Positions 18,168 to 27,485 of a stretch of 64,000 nt of DNA are shown here, piece after piece. Every line of letters begins with the position of its first letter. The stretch's first letter is position 1. Source of the DNA: CAZMZW01 sp963802275 (lineage in GTDB: Bacteria > Chloroflexota > Anaerolineae > Anaerolineales > Anaerolineaceae); the NCBI GenBank assembly GCA_963802275.1, contig CAWDIB010000006.1, forward strand, positions 342,025 to 406,024, given 5' to 3'. Made by a program: the position numbers and the translations under genes. The notes below the pieces were generated by a model. That model saw only the letters and a program-made list of their open reading frames with translations. It did no database searches and had not been told where the DNA came from.

Positions 18168-20204
18168 TCAACTGGTTGGCGCACACTTTTCCAGGTCCAG
18201 CAGCTTGCGGAATTCATTGTCTGCTGATGCTTCTGCCACAACCTTGACGCAGGGATTGGATAGTGAATCCTTTTGTCCGTCGGTCATGCCCGACCACCAT
18301 TTTTCATCCAAATACACATACCTGAAATTGTTTTTTTGGAAGCCCGCTATGGATGGATTCTGATACAGGTCTTCCCATGAAGGCAGCAATAAACTCATCT
18401 CGTTTGTATACAAGCCAGGCCTTGCGATGGTGGCAATGCCAATTAATTCTACAGCCCTGCCAGGAACATTATCCGGATCATAAACAAAATCTTTTTGGGA
18501 TAAAGAACCCCACACTTTACTGCTAATTTGGGCATCCAGGCTAACTAAATGTTCTGAAAGTACCGGTTTTGGAATGGCCGATAGCTGGGTGGAGAAATTC
18601 ACAATGCCACTGATGGACATGAGGATGACGCTGATAATGGCTATTGTTTTCATGAATTTCCCCAGCGTATTTTCTGGACCCAAGATCAGCAGTAGAAATA
18701 AGATAAACCAGAATATCATCGCAAAAGCAGCAAACCGGGTTATGACATTCCGGATAAGGTCAAATGAAATGAAAAGGGGAATGAAAAAACCAATTAATGT
18801 GCAAAAAGCTAACAAGCCGGTCATCCATTGATCGGTATTGGCTTTTGTCAGGAACCGACGAATGAGCATTGGAACGAAAAATAATATCGGGCCAATTTCT
18901 AAAATAGCGACAAATAAATGGGCTGGATTGAATAGATCCAGATCGGTAAAGGTTGTCAGGATGATTTTAGGCGGCCAGTTGATGGAAAACATCGTAGCCA
19001 CATTGGAATCTGAAACCAGATTTGGTTGAACGCTGAAGATTTTTCTGAAGACATTCATGATTATTTCAAATATTGCTCCGCCCTGCAAAAAAGCGAATGG
19101 GAGGGAAATTATTAACGCAGATAATAGAATATTGAACGATTTGGGGAAAATCCCTTTCTTAATGACCTTGTAAAAAAGAAAAAATAGGGCAAAGGCGGCG
19201 ATTAATAGCCCATAACAAGATTCGGAAGTTAAGGCTAGGTGTGACCACAGGATGACCAGAAGGGGAAGAATTTTCCAGGAAATGGGTTTGGATGATACCA
19301 GCCATAAAATATAGATGATGATCAGCGCCAATGGCCATTCCCCGGTATGGAAAAAATGATACGAAGAATATATGCCGTTGATGAATCCAAAAAGGTATGG
19401 TTGGGGAGGATTGGGTAATCCTGACCATTGCATGAAAAGCGATTTTGAGAATGTCGTATTCATCGTTGTGCTGATCCCAATAAATCCGATTTGTGAATCG
19501 AACTGTTGCAAAAAATTGGCAGGTAGCAGCATCAATAGGTAACGGGTGCCGGATAAGAAAGTGAAAACGAAAGCGCCCAATATCGCTTTCCAAGTGCTCT
19601 TAATGAACCTGTAGAAAACTAATCCGAGCAAAATGATTGAGTATGACCACGCGATAGCTTTTGAAAAATCAAAGGCGCTCCATGCAAACATATCACCCAG
19701 GCGCATCAGGCTTGCTCCTAATATGTCAAAGCCATAATGATAGGCGTAATCAAAATTGCCATTAAGAAAGAATAAGGGTGGGATCTTGCCTGCACCCATT
19801 AATGAAATTGATGAAAGATGAAAGACATCATCGAAGATCATTAATCCGCGTTCCAGGAATAATGAATAAACGAATACCATGGCCCAGATCATTAAAACTG
19901 GCCAGATTTGAAAATCGCTGAGATCGGCCAATTTATTCTTGCTGAATTTCGAGTAGATCACCCCGATTGCCAGGGTGAGTAGAGCTGGTACATAAAAGGA
20001 AATATTGTTTGGGAGCCATCTGCCCAATAAATTTATCAGCCAGAGATAAATGACCATTCCAATTCCAAAACCAATTATTAGTCTCTCGTGTTTTTTAAGG
20101 TCAAATGCATGGATGGCGATCAGCCAGCCGCCCACGAACCAGATTGCGGTTGTCAATATCCAGGGTAAAAAACCAAGGATGGATGTATGTCGGAACCAGT
20201 ACAT
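18168..20204 (-). CDS. Large polytopic membrane protein, GT-C glycosyltransferase-like
   Basis: The 678-residue protein has about 14-15 membrane segments. An early extracytoplasmic loop contains LMIFDDVFHLSSISLM, an acidic pair in the place where GT-C enzymes hold their catalytic Asp. A short soluble C-terminal part (from about residue 580) follows. The genes on both sides belong to a surface-polysaccharide locus, so transfer of a sugar from a polyprenyl-phosphate donor is plausible. I do not recognise a defined subfamily and no substrate can be inferred. It is convergent with hutU and divergent from the SGNH gene at 20499. Confidence 0.6.
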   Translation of the reverse strand: MYWFRHTSILGFLPWILTTAIWFVGGWLIAIHAFDLKKHERLIIGFGIGMVIYLWLINLLGRWLPNNISFYVPALLTLAIGVIYSKFSKNKLADLSDFQIWPVLMIWAMVFVYSLFLERGLMIFDDVFHLSSISLMGAGKIPPLFFLNGNFDYAYHYGFDILGASLMRLGDMFAWSAFDFSKAIAWSYSIILLGLVFYRFIKSTWKAILGAFVFTFLSGTRYLLMLLPANFLQQFDSQIGFIGISTTMNTTFSKSLFMQWSGLPNPPQPYLFGFINGIYSSYHFFHTGEWPLALIIIYILWLVSSKPISWKILPLLVILWSHLALTSESCYGLLIAAFALFFLFYKVIKKGIFPKSFNILLSALIISLPFAFLQGGAIFEIIMNVFRKIFSVQPNLVSDSNVATMFSINWPPKIILTTFTDLDLFNPAHLFVAILEIGPILFFVPMLIRRFLTKANTDQWMTGLLAFCTLIGFFIPLFISFDLIRNVITRFAAFAMIFWFILFLLLILGPENTLGKFMKTIAIISVILMSISGIVNFSTQLSAIPKPVLSEHLVSLDAQISSKVWGSLSQKDFVYDPDNVPGRAVELIGIATIARPGLYTNEMSLLLPSWEDLYQNPSIAGFQKNNFRYVYLDEKWWSGMTDGQKDSLSNPCVKVVAEASADNEFRKLLDLEKCAPTS

Positions 20205-20498
20205 AATTGACTCTCAGTACAAATGAAAATATAAAAATCTTACATGTCGTTACTGGTACATTTTAACGTATGCTCGATTAGAATCTATTTTGTTGGATAA
20301 TACCAGCATAGTTGCCATGAAAGAACAATCCCACTTCTGAAAAGTTGCAATCATGACTATCATATGGTTAAATACTAAATGGCTATCTTTGATGCCATTA
20401 TTATAGAATATTAAGAAGTTTGATAATGCGTGGGCAGAAAATTGTTATACATTTACATGCCATAAAAAATTCCTTGATATCCAATAATGCTGAGCTGA
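20205..20498. other. Divergent AT-rich intergenic region
   Basis: This is 294 bp between two divergent surface-locus genes. It is strongly AT-rich and must hold promoters for both directions, but no hexamer pair with correct spacing stands out, and I see no gene, terminator or repeat in it. Confidence 0.4.
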
Positions 20499-21419
20499 AT
20501 GATTAAAAAACTTATCATCAAAACATCGATGTTCTTTATTGTTGTTGTTATTATGCTGGCATGTGTTCATTCCATCCCTGTGGATGAGAACCAATACCTT
20601 GCTGCGATTATTGATAAGCACAATTCTTTGTCATCAACATCAGGGCCTCGTTTAATTGCGATAGGCGGATCAAATGTTGCCTATGGATTTGATAGTGAAA
20701 GATTGGCAGCGATTATTAATCGACCGGTAATAAATATGGGATTGCATGCTTATCTTGGTCTTAAATTTATGTTAAGTGATCTTTTTCCCTATATTCATGC
20801 GGGAGATATCATTCTAATAATCCCGGAATATCTTCAATTTTATAATTACTATTTCGAAGGGTATGGTTATAAACTTGCAGAATTATTGGATACCTATCCA
20901 GAGGGGATATGGTCTTTGGATGCTCACCAGATTATCAATATGCAGAAGGATTACGCCCCATTATTGCGATCCAAAATATTACGCTCCTTTTCCTCTTTGG
21001 AAATAAATCCTCTTTATAATCGGCAATTATTCAATGAATATGGCGATATCAAAAAAGAAATCAAATCAACATCTCGTGCAACAATTATAGATATTCCTTA
21101 TGTAAATGAAAGTGATTGGTTTAATGGGAATGCAGCAATATTCCTAAACAACTTTAATAAAAAAGTAATGGCGAAAGGGGCAAGGGTGTTTTTATTGTAT
21201 CCTGCAGGTCGGATGACAAATTGTCAATTATCCGGATCTCGATTGGATAATCTGGATAAAGAGCTAAGGGAAGTATTGGATTTTCCGATCTTATTAAACC
21301 CTTCTTTGACATGCATTGATGATATTTATTTTATGGACACAGAATATCACATGAGTAATGAGGGCACAGAATTGAGAATGAATTTGATCGGTAATTTATT
21401 AATCTCAAATGGATTTTAG
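20499..21419 (+). CDS. SGNH-hydrolase-like membrane-anchored protein, divergent copy
   Basis: The 306-residue protein starts with a signal anchor (MIKKLIIKTSMFFIVVVIML). The SGNH-type nucleophile region is LIAIGGSNVAYGFDSERL and the C-terminal block reads MDTEYHMSNEGTEL, with Asp and His in the right places. It is more distant from the other three SGNH copies (7470, 8453, 11616) than they are from each other and uses GGSN instead of GSSHG. Its base composition is lower in GC than its neighbours, which may mean later acquisition. It probably acts on surface glycans as an acyltransferase or esterase. Confidence 0.65.
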   Translation: MIKKLIIKTSMFFIVVVIMLACVHSIPVDENQYLAAIIDKHNSLSSTSGPRLIAIGGSNVAYGFDSERLAAIINRPVINMGLHAYLGLKFMLSDLFPYIHAGDIILIIPEYLQFYNYYFEGYGYKLAELLDTYPEGIWSLDAHQIINMQKDYAPLLRSKILRSFSSLEINPLYNRQLFNEYGDIKKEIKSTSRATIIDIPYVNESDWFNGNAAIFLNNFNKKVMAKGARVFLLYPAGRMTNCQLSGSRLDNLDKELREVLDFPILLNPSLTCIDDIYFMDTEYHMSNEGTELRMNLIGNLLISNGF

Positions 21420-21727
21420 GAAAGTAAACCAATTGTTTTCAAGGATGATTTTTATTTTGGTTTGTACGTGTGTAATAATTAATGACCAGAATGATCTGAC
21501 TCATTTGAAAAATAGCACTCTATAATTTTATTAATAAAAATTAAATTGGGTCAAACCTAAAACGGAATATCATATTTCATATTCATTTATCTCATTGTTT
21601 ATTTCTATGAGAATTAAAATTCGAAAAACAGATTGTCCGATGATATCCTTAATAAGGATTGAGAATTGCGCTTAATGGCCGTCTATTTCCAATTTGTATT
21701 TGTTCTAATTCCAGCAATGAAAAAAAA
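21420..21727. other. AT-rich spacer between two surface-locus genes
   Basis: The spacer is about 300 bp long and very AT-rich. A frame entering the next gene could begin at a TTG (21659) directly behind AAGGA (21654-21658), but that spacing is too short for normal initiation. Nothing else is recognisable. Confidence 0.35.
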
Positions 21728-23710
21728 ATGGCTAAAAAAAATGTAATCCCCATTTACTTATTCTGTTCTGTATTATTTGTTTTATCTTTACTTTCGATCC
21801 TCTCCGCGATTCAAATCCGGCAGACCTTGGCTGAAAAAGGGATCTTAACCTCGTCCGTCATCTGGAATGGCTTCACACTTTTGCTTTTTGGTTTTGGATT
21901 AATTCTCGCCGGAATATTTTTATTTTATATTTTTTCCCGCAAGGATCTAATAATTTTTACCGGGCTCGAAAATAAAATTGGATCATTCAATAAAATTGGG
22001 GCGGTACTGATCGTTTTGTTGAACTTTCTTTTTTATATTTTTTATTATCATCTCCACCCATCTTTTTTGGAAATATTAAACGGGTTTTATTTCCGTGCAC
22101 TATTATTAATTTTCAACTCTCTCTTTATCATTATTTTATTAAAAAATATCTACAGTAAGCATAAATTTCCTGATAAAGCTTCCTTGTGGTTCTTAATCAT
22201 CCCGCTTGTTCTCGTTATCAGTCAAAGGCTCGTTGTTGAGATTTCCGTGATCAACAACATCCCTTTTTCCATTTCATGGGCTGAGTCCAGTCACTTGTAT
22301 TTCACTTCGGCTGTCTTTGGAAAACAGCTTTATGGTTTTCCAGTCCCCATGTACCCATACAATCAAACCCGCTATATTATGCAGTCTTTACCATTCCTGG
22401 TTCCCGGATTACCGATCTGGGTCCATCGTGCCTGGCAATTTATTCTAAATTACGCAGTATTGGCGGTTTTTGTGTTTGCTTTGCAAAGCAGACTCAAAAT
22501 TCAAGGAAAATCGGCACGCGTCTTATTTATTTCGTTTTGCTTTCTTTGGCTTTCCATCATTTACATTTATTACCATCTCATCGTCATTGCCTTATTAGTT
22601 GTTGCCTTCTATTCCAAAGAAAATGTTAAAAGAAATATCGTAATTATTGTCATTGCATCGGTTTGGGCTGGCTTCAGCCGAATTAATTGGGTTCCCGTCC
22701 CGGGATTGCTCGCGGCTTTTTTGTACACACTTGAAACTACCAATGATAAGAAATCAACAATTTTGAGATACATTCATAAACCATTTTTGTATGCTTTGGT
22801 AGGAATCTTCACCGGCCTTATCGCACAGTATATTTATATTTCCATCTCGGGAAATAATGATGCCAGCGTTCATACCGCGATTTTCAGGTCATTATTGCTT
22901 TGGCATCGCTTGTTGCCCAACCCGACCTTCTACCCCGGTATCCTTCCCGGCATATTGCTCTTATCCGGATTTACGGTCTTTTTCATAATTAAATACTTTT
23001 TCATCAATCGGGGAATTATTCTATTGCGGAAAATATTGATTGCACTAATTCTCCTCACATTTTTTACCGGAGGATTGATTGTCAGTATAAAAATTGGCGG
23101 GGGGAATAACCTGCATAATATGGATGCATTCACCATTTTTCTTTTAATTCTGGCGGGTTACGTCTTTTTTCGGCAGATAAATTTTGACAAAAAGCCAATA
23201 TCAGCAATCATTGGCAAATATTTGCCTATTATCTTGGCAGGGATTCTCATCACCCCCATTTTATGGTCACTTGCCTTTCCGTTTCAACCCAATCCGAACA
23301 GGATGAATGAAGCTGGATCACAGCAAGTAATTGAAAAAATAAATGAAATAATCGACGAATATGCCCCCAGCCGGAAAGTGCTTTTTATTTCCCAGCGGCA
23401 ATTACTCACTTTTTATTACCTGAAAAATATCCAGATGGTACCCGATTTTGAGCAGGAACTCTTAATGGAAATGGTCATGTCCGGGGATAGAAGCAGGTTG
23501 GATCCTTTTTTCCAGGAACTCATTGATCACAAATATGAAGTCATCATTTCCTATCCGCTCAGTACCCTAAAAGTCGGAAATGAAATGCCTTATGCTGAAG
23601 AAAATAATCTATGGGTAAGCGGCGTCTCGAGCCAGATTTATTTGCGCTATGATACCGTGGCGCTATTTCCTGAATACGAAATCGAGTTGCTGATTCCAAA
23701 ATCGAAATGA
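21728..23710 (+). CDS. Polytopic membrane protein, GT-C glycosyltransferase-like
   Basis: Starting from the ATG at 21728 (MAKKNVIPIYLFC) the protein has 660 residues and about 13 membrane segments. A possible extension to the TTG at 21659 adds 23 residues that do not look like a membrane-protein start. The loop SWAESSHLYFTSAVFGKQLYGFPVPMYPYNQTRY, which I quote only as its position (about residues 185-220), resembles the substrate loop of PMT/ArnT-type transferases. A soluble C-terminal stretch from about 540 holds PSRKVLFISQRQLL. It lies in a run of glycan-related genes; the function is inferred from topology and context only. Confidence 0.55.
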   Translation: MAKKNVIPIYLFCSVLFVLSLLSILSAIQIRQTLAEKGILTSSVIWNGFTLLLFGFGLILAGIFLFYIFSRKDLIIFTGLENKIGSFNKIGAVLIVLLNFLFYIFYYHLHPSFLEILNGFYFRALLLIFNSLFIIILLKNIYSKHKFPDKASLWFLIIPLVLVISQRLVVEISVINNIPFSISWAESSHLYFTSAVFGKQLYGFPVPMYPYNQTRYIMQSLPFLVPGLPIWVHRAWQFILNYAVLAVFVFALQSRLKIQGKSARVLFISFCFLWLSIIYIYYHLIVIALLVVAFYSKENVKRNIVIIVIASVWAGFSRINWVPVPGLLAAFLYTLETTNDKKSTILRYIHKPFLYALVGIFTGLIAQYIYISISGNNDASVHTAIFRSLLLWHRLLPNPTFYPGILPGILLLSGFTVFFIIKYFFINRGIILLRKILIALILLTFFTGGLIVSIKIGGGNNLHNMDAFTIFLLILAGYVFFRQINFDKKPISAIIGKYLPIILAGILITPILWSLAFPFQPNPNRMNEAGSQQVIEKINEIIDEYAPSRKVLFISQRQLLTFYYLKNIQMVPDFEQELLMEMVMSGDRSRLDPFFQELIDHKYEVIISYPLSTLKVGNEMPYAEENNLWVSGVSSQIYLRYDTVALFPEYEIELLIPKSK

Positions 23711-23731
23711 ATCTGAGATGATTTGCCAATC

Positions 23732-23850
23732 TCAGGGCAGCGGATTGCTTTTTGCCCAATCGTTGCGCGGGTACACGATGATAGCCGCGCTGATTTTGGG
23801 ATCAAACTTGTTCCAAAAGCTGGTTGCTTGCACCTTCATCGGGTCAGCAG
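23732..23850 (-). pseudogene. Fragment duplicating the 3' end of the LytR-CpsA-Psr gene
   Basis: The minus strand encodes a short stretch ending in a stop whose residues match the C-terminus of the LCP protein at 25708-27123. The fragment has MKVQATSFWNKFDPKISA and IIVYPRNDWAKSNPLP; the full gene has MKVQATNIWNKFDPNIGA and IIVYLGNDWARNNTLP. There is no start or upstream domain, so it is a remnant. It sits on the other side of the mannosyltransferase-like gene (24087-25370), as if that gene had been inserted into, or duplicated with, an LCP locus. Confidence 0.8.
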
Positions 23851-24086
23851 CGAGTTTGGGATGGCTGTGGCATTATCCCTGGTCGCATAGTGGGAAAAAC
23901 TAAAACGGTTAAGTGGAGATCAAGAGGAATAAAAAGAGTCTGGCCAATAATATTAGCCTGTTCCAACGAGTATCAGCATTTAATGGCTGTCCTTGAGAAT
24001 CGAGCTGATACACAGCTATTCTTGTATCACCTAGAAATCAATAATTCGTATCCTGATGGTGAGGTTGTAATAATACAGGATCGTTT
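23851..24086. other. Intergenic region after the LCP fragment
   Basis: About 235 bp between the LCP remnant and the stop of the mannosyltransferase-like gene. An imperfect inverted repeat (AGGAT...ATCCT near 24078-24093) lacks a T run. I see no gene or clear signal here. Confidence 0.3.
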
Positions 24087-25370
24087 TTATCCTGCCCAAT
24101 ACCAATGTGAAAACAATATCAGAAAAAAAGCTTGCAGCGGTAAGAAAACACCTACAATGATCCTGTCAACCCAAACCCGTTTCCCCCAAATGGCTAATAA
24201 AATAAAACAGGGGACCAGCATTAGGACAAATCTTTGCATTCCATATGTTCTCAGCCCAAGCAAAGGCGAGACAAAACATAAGGCTGTAAAGAGGCTTAAT
24301 GATGGCCTGAATTTTAAAATCACGATTATTACCAAAGGCAAGAACATAAAAGCCGAAAAAGTGTCAAAAATCTGCCAAAGGTTATCAATCTCTCCAGCTA
24401 AAATACTCCCCGAAATTTTGTGAAAACTGAAAATTGTTTGAAACAATTTGACCGGCCAATCCCACGAAAAGGTTCGTCCAGATACTTGCTGCGTATGAAA
24501 GTAGTAGAGCAAGTCGCCGGTTTTAAAATATGTAAATATCATGAAAGCCGCTATTCCTGTCAGTGAGAGTGCTGAAGCGAAGATGCCATTCAGCATTAAG
24601 TGTGCTTTGTGGAGGTTTTTCTTCAGCAGGGCTGATTGGCTTGCCAGATTCCAAGGTTTTGGAATGAATCGTATATTATTTCGACTGAAGGCTTCAAATA
24701 AAATAAAAACAGGCAGAAAAACGCATTGAATTTTTGTGGCTGAAGCCAAAGCCCCTGCCAGCCCGGCCATAAACCATTTCTCTTTTTTGGAATAATAAAA
24801 ACACATCATAATGAACATCAATGCCAGGCTTTCTGCATAAACCGCTGAAAAAAAGAATGCCGTAGGGGCACTGGCCAGGTAAAAAACCGCTCTGGACGCA
24901 GTGCTTTCGCCAAATTCTTCTTTTGTAAATAAATATAGGTAGAATAGTGAAATCAAGAAAGAAAGATTTGGAATCAATAATGCAGAGAAATAAAAATTAT
25001 TTACTAACGAAAAAGTGAACCGAATCAATAATGGGTACAATGGCAGAAGAAGGAAAAGAGATTGGTTTGTGTATCCATCCTTAGCGATCGTTAAGTAATG
25101 AATGCTGTCCCACCTGATTAAGCCATCCAAGATTAAATTGCCAGGGTTGAGTCGCACAAACATATTCATCGCTGATGATACAGGGATAAGCGCCAATGAA
25201 AAATAAGTAATGACAACAACCATGAATCTTGTGATAAGGAAAGCGCCAAGAACAGATTTGACACAATCCCAATCGACATTTGATAGTAATTTTTGAAATA
25301 AAGGTGGCAATGCGAGTTGTTTTCTTGGTTGCGTTTCTTCTCCCTTTTTCCGGGGCTGATTATTTTTCAT
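24087..25370 (-). CDS. PIG-V-like mannosyltransferase family membrane protein
   Basis: From the ATG at 25370, preceded by AGGAG 5 nt upstream, the protein has 427 residues and about ten membrane segments. The segment GLIRWDSIHYLTIAKDGY followed by LLPLYPLLIR is characteristic of the PIG-V/GPI mannosyltransferase-II-like family, in which the WD motif is near the active site. ASAPTAFFFSAVYAESLALM is also typical. Bacterial members probably use a polyprenyl-phosphate sugar to modify glycans or proteins outside the membrane. The gene lies between a full LCP gene and a fragment of one. A longer frame to 25412 has no better ribosome site. Confidence 0.75.
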   Translation of the reverse strand: MKNNQPRKKGEETQPRKQLALPPLFQKLLSNVDWDCVKSVLGAFLITRFMVVVITYFSLALIPVSSAMNMFVRLNPGNLILDGLIRWDSIHYLTIAKDGYTNQSLFLLLPLYPLLIRFTFSLVNNFYFSALLIPNLSFLISLFYLYLFTKEEFGESTASRAVFYLASAPTAFFFSAVYAESLALMFIMMCFYYSKKEKWFMAGLAGALASATKIQCVFLPVFILFEAFSRNNIRFIPKPWNLASQSALLKKNLHKAHLMLNGIFASALSLTGIAAFMIFTYFKTGDLLYYFHTQQVSGRTFSWDWPVKLFQTIFSFHKISGSILAGEIDNLWQIFDTFSAFMFLPLVIIVILKFRPSLSLFTALCFVSPLLGLRTYGMQRFVLMLVPCFILLAIWGKRVWVDRIIVGVFLPLQAFFLILFSHWYWAG

Positions 25371-25412
25371 CCGATCTCCTTGCATTTTTTTTATTCGGTG
25401 TATAGACTGCAA

Positions 25413-25650
25413 CCTGTGTAATTTATAACCAGCTGACTCAATCGAGTGCTAGTGTAACATTCCTTTTATGATTCCTGTCTCAATATAACATTTGGATATC
25501 GCCATTATTTTAACATCGCAGAAAACGGAAATACAAGATAAAGGTATTTTATGGGCTGATGGTTGAAGTGGTTTTAGGATATTTCACTATCCTATTGAGT
25601 AATTCTGGAAAAACAACAACACTTGGGAATGTATTTGCAAATCAATTAAA
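25413..25650. other. Intergenic region upstream of the mannosyltransferase-like gene
   Basis: About 240 AT-rich bp. It probably contains the minus-strand promoter of the mannosyltransferase-like gene, but no hexamer pair is convincing. The LCP terminator (25651-25688) closes it on the right. Confidence 0.3.
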
Positions 25651-25688
25651 TAAAAACCATCCATCCCGATCAAAAGAGGGATGGATGG
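25651..25688 (-). terminator. Strong Rho-independent terminator after the LCP gene
   Basis: On the minus strand an 11-bp perfect stem (CCATCCATCCC at 25678-25688 read in reverse, pairing with 25657-25667) encloses a 10-nt loop and is followed by TTTTT. It lies 20 bp after the LCP stop codon. Confidence 0.92.
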
Positions 25689-25707
25689 AACTCATAATCA
25701 CATGGGA

Positions 25708-27120
25708 TTATGGCAGGGTATTATTCCTTGCCCAATCATTGCCCAGGTATACGATGATATCTGCGCCAATGTTGGGATCGAATTTATTCCAGATGTTGGT
25801 TGCCTGCACCTTCATCAGGTCAGCCAGGGATTTTAGCGAGTAAGGTTTGGAGTTGTAGATTTCGATCGTGGTGATGGATAAATTCTGATTGACATTCTCC
25901 ATCTGGATGATGTTCATGCCCTGGTCGCGCAGGTATTGCGCGGTGCGGTTGGCCAGTCCTTCCACGGTGGTACCGTTGCGAATGACGATGCGCGCCGCTT
26001 CATCCCGTACCAGGGTGGAGTTGGCTGCCGGTGAAGCCACCGGGGCCTGCGAACCGCCGGTGGAGAAGATGGTATCGCGTAGCTCGCGGATTTTATCGTT
26101 AATTGGGATGAGGATGTCCAACCCGGCCGGCGATTTGGCCGGGATCATCATGTTGTAATCGATCACGCCTTTTTTAAGGTTGCCCAGGTCCACCTGCAGG
26201 GCTAGCATCGCCAGTTGAAAGATTTCCTGGAAACTGGTCAGGTTGGTGCGGATGCCCGCGGAGAGCTGTTGGTAGATTTCCTGTGCCTTCGGAATGAGAC
26301 TGACAATTCGGTTATTCTCCAACAGCCGGTAGCGGAGGCCTTCGATCACCTGTTGCTGCCGTTTGGCTCTTCCAATGTCACCCTCTTTGCCGGAATAGCG
26401 GTCACGCGCATAAGAAAGTGCCAGACCGCCCTTTAGTGTATACCACTGACCCGCTTTTAGAGTTTGCTTGTATTCGCTGCCCCAGTCTTGTACAACAACA
26501 TCTTCGGTTGGTTTAACCGGGATACCATCAATAATATCGATCAATTTTATAAAAGCGCTGAAATCCACCTGTGCATAATAATTAATGGGGACTCCCAACA
26601 ATTGCTCAAGGGTATCGGTCGCCAACTGCGGCCCGCCTCCAGGAAGATGATTTGCTTCGCCCAGGTAGTAAGCCTCATTGATTTTATGGTACCCATAATT
26701 GGGAATGTTCACCCACAGATCCCGCGGGACTGAAAGCATGCCAGCAGTCTTGGTCACCGGGTCCAGCGTCAGCAGGATCATCGTATCGCTGCGCGGGGTT
26801 TCTTTTTTCTCCCAGTCGCGGTAATCGACACCCATGATCAGGATGGTTACGCGGCTGACCCCGTTCCACGGTTCCGCCGTGGATTTCTCCAGTTCAGCCG
26901 GTGCCAGCGCGGCACTTCCGTTTGTCCCGGCCAGTGATTGGTCCACCACCGGTGCCCCCGGTAAATTAAGCATGGTCATGCTGGAGGTGAAATTGCGCAC
27001 AAAATTGTATGCCAGGAAAGCGGTGATGAAGGACAGCAGGATGAAGAGGATCAGGATCACCCTGGTCACCTGGTCCATTAATTTGAATTTGGTTAAAAAC
27101 CGCTCAAAAAAAGATTTCAT
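25708..27120 (-). CDS. LytR-CpsA-Psr (LCP) family glycan ligase with LytR C-terminal domain
   Basis: The 470-residue protein has an N-terminal cytoplasmic stretch and one membrane anchor (VILILFILLSFITAFLAY). The LCP domain follows (about 90-310) with ILIMGVDYRDW, SDTMILLTLDP, MLSVPRDLWVNIP and KINEAYYLG, and includes the Arg residues that bind pyrophosphate. Near 240 it has LSYARDRYSGKEGDIGRAKRQQQV. The C-terminal LytR_C domain (about 370-470) has IVIRNGTTVEGLANRTAQYL. LCP proteins attach lipid-linked glycans to peptidoglycan or proteins at the outer face of the membrane. This fits the surrounding glycan locus. I chose the ATG at 27120; the previous codon is a TTG. A duplicated 3' fragment lies at 23732-23850. 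Confidence 0.93.
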   Translation of the reverse strand: MKSFFERFLTKFKLMDQVTRVILILFILLSFITAFLAYNFVRNFTSSMTMLNLPGAPVVDQSLAGTNGSAALAPAELEKSTAEPWNGVSRVTILIMGVDYRDWEKKETPRSDTMILLTLDPVTKTAGMLSVPRDLWVNIPNYGYHKINEAYYLGEANHLPGGGPQLATDTLEQLLGVPINYYAQVDFSAFIKLIDIIDGIPVKPTEDVVVQDWGSEYKQTLKAGQWYTLKGGLALSYARDRYSGKEGDIGRAKRQQQVIEGLRYRLLENNRIVSLIPKAQEIYQQLSAGIRTNLTSFQEIFQLAMLALQVDLGNLKKGVIDYNMMIPAKSPAGLDILIPINDKIRELRDTIFSTGGSQAPVASPAANSTLVRDEAARIVIRNGTTVEGLANRTAQYLRDQGMNIIQMENVNQNLSITTIEIYNSKPYSLKSLADLMKVQATNIWNKFDPNIGADIIVYLGNDWARNNTLP

Positions 27121-27190
27121 CAATTAAAAGAATAGCTCGCTTTCAAAGCAGGTTATTTATTAATAGTAGCAAGAGACGTACCAGATTGAA

Positions 27191-27421
27191 TTATTTGCCG
27201 CTTTTCGGCTCCGGGGGAGGGACAGGCAGATCGGAATTCTTGGTTTTCGCCCATTTGTCACCCTCGTCGATCAACATGATGGGAATGTCCTTGACGATGG
27301 GGTATTTCCGGTCGCAGTCCTGGCAGATCAGCCAGCTGTCTTTATACAGTTTCAGCAGCCCGTCTTTTTCGCGCACACAATTGGGGCAGCGCAGAATATC
27401 CAGCAATTCCTTCTTTACCAT
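27191..27421 (-). CDS. Trm112-family zinc-ribbon-like small protein
   Basis: Starting at the ATG at 27421 (GGAGG 4-5 nt upstream) the protein has 76 residues: MVKKELLDILRCPNC, then LICQDCDRKYPIVKDIPIML. The two Cys pairs and the YPI..IP.ML ending define the Trm112/YcaR family. In eukaryotes and archaea Trm112 activates methyltransferases; bacterial copies often sit beside glycan or lipid genes and their role is unclear. A Pro-rich tail follows. It lies 62 bp from the VanW gene in the same orientation. Confidence 0.9.
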   Translation of the reverse strand: MVKKELLDILRCPNCVREKDGLLKLYKDSWLICQDCDRKYPIVKDIPIMLIDEGDKWAKTKNSDLPVPPPEPKSGK

Positions 27422-27485
27422 GGTTCCTCCGAAACGGTTTTCAATGGGCAAATTTTACCACTTTGAATTTTTAATTAAAGGGAAA

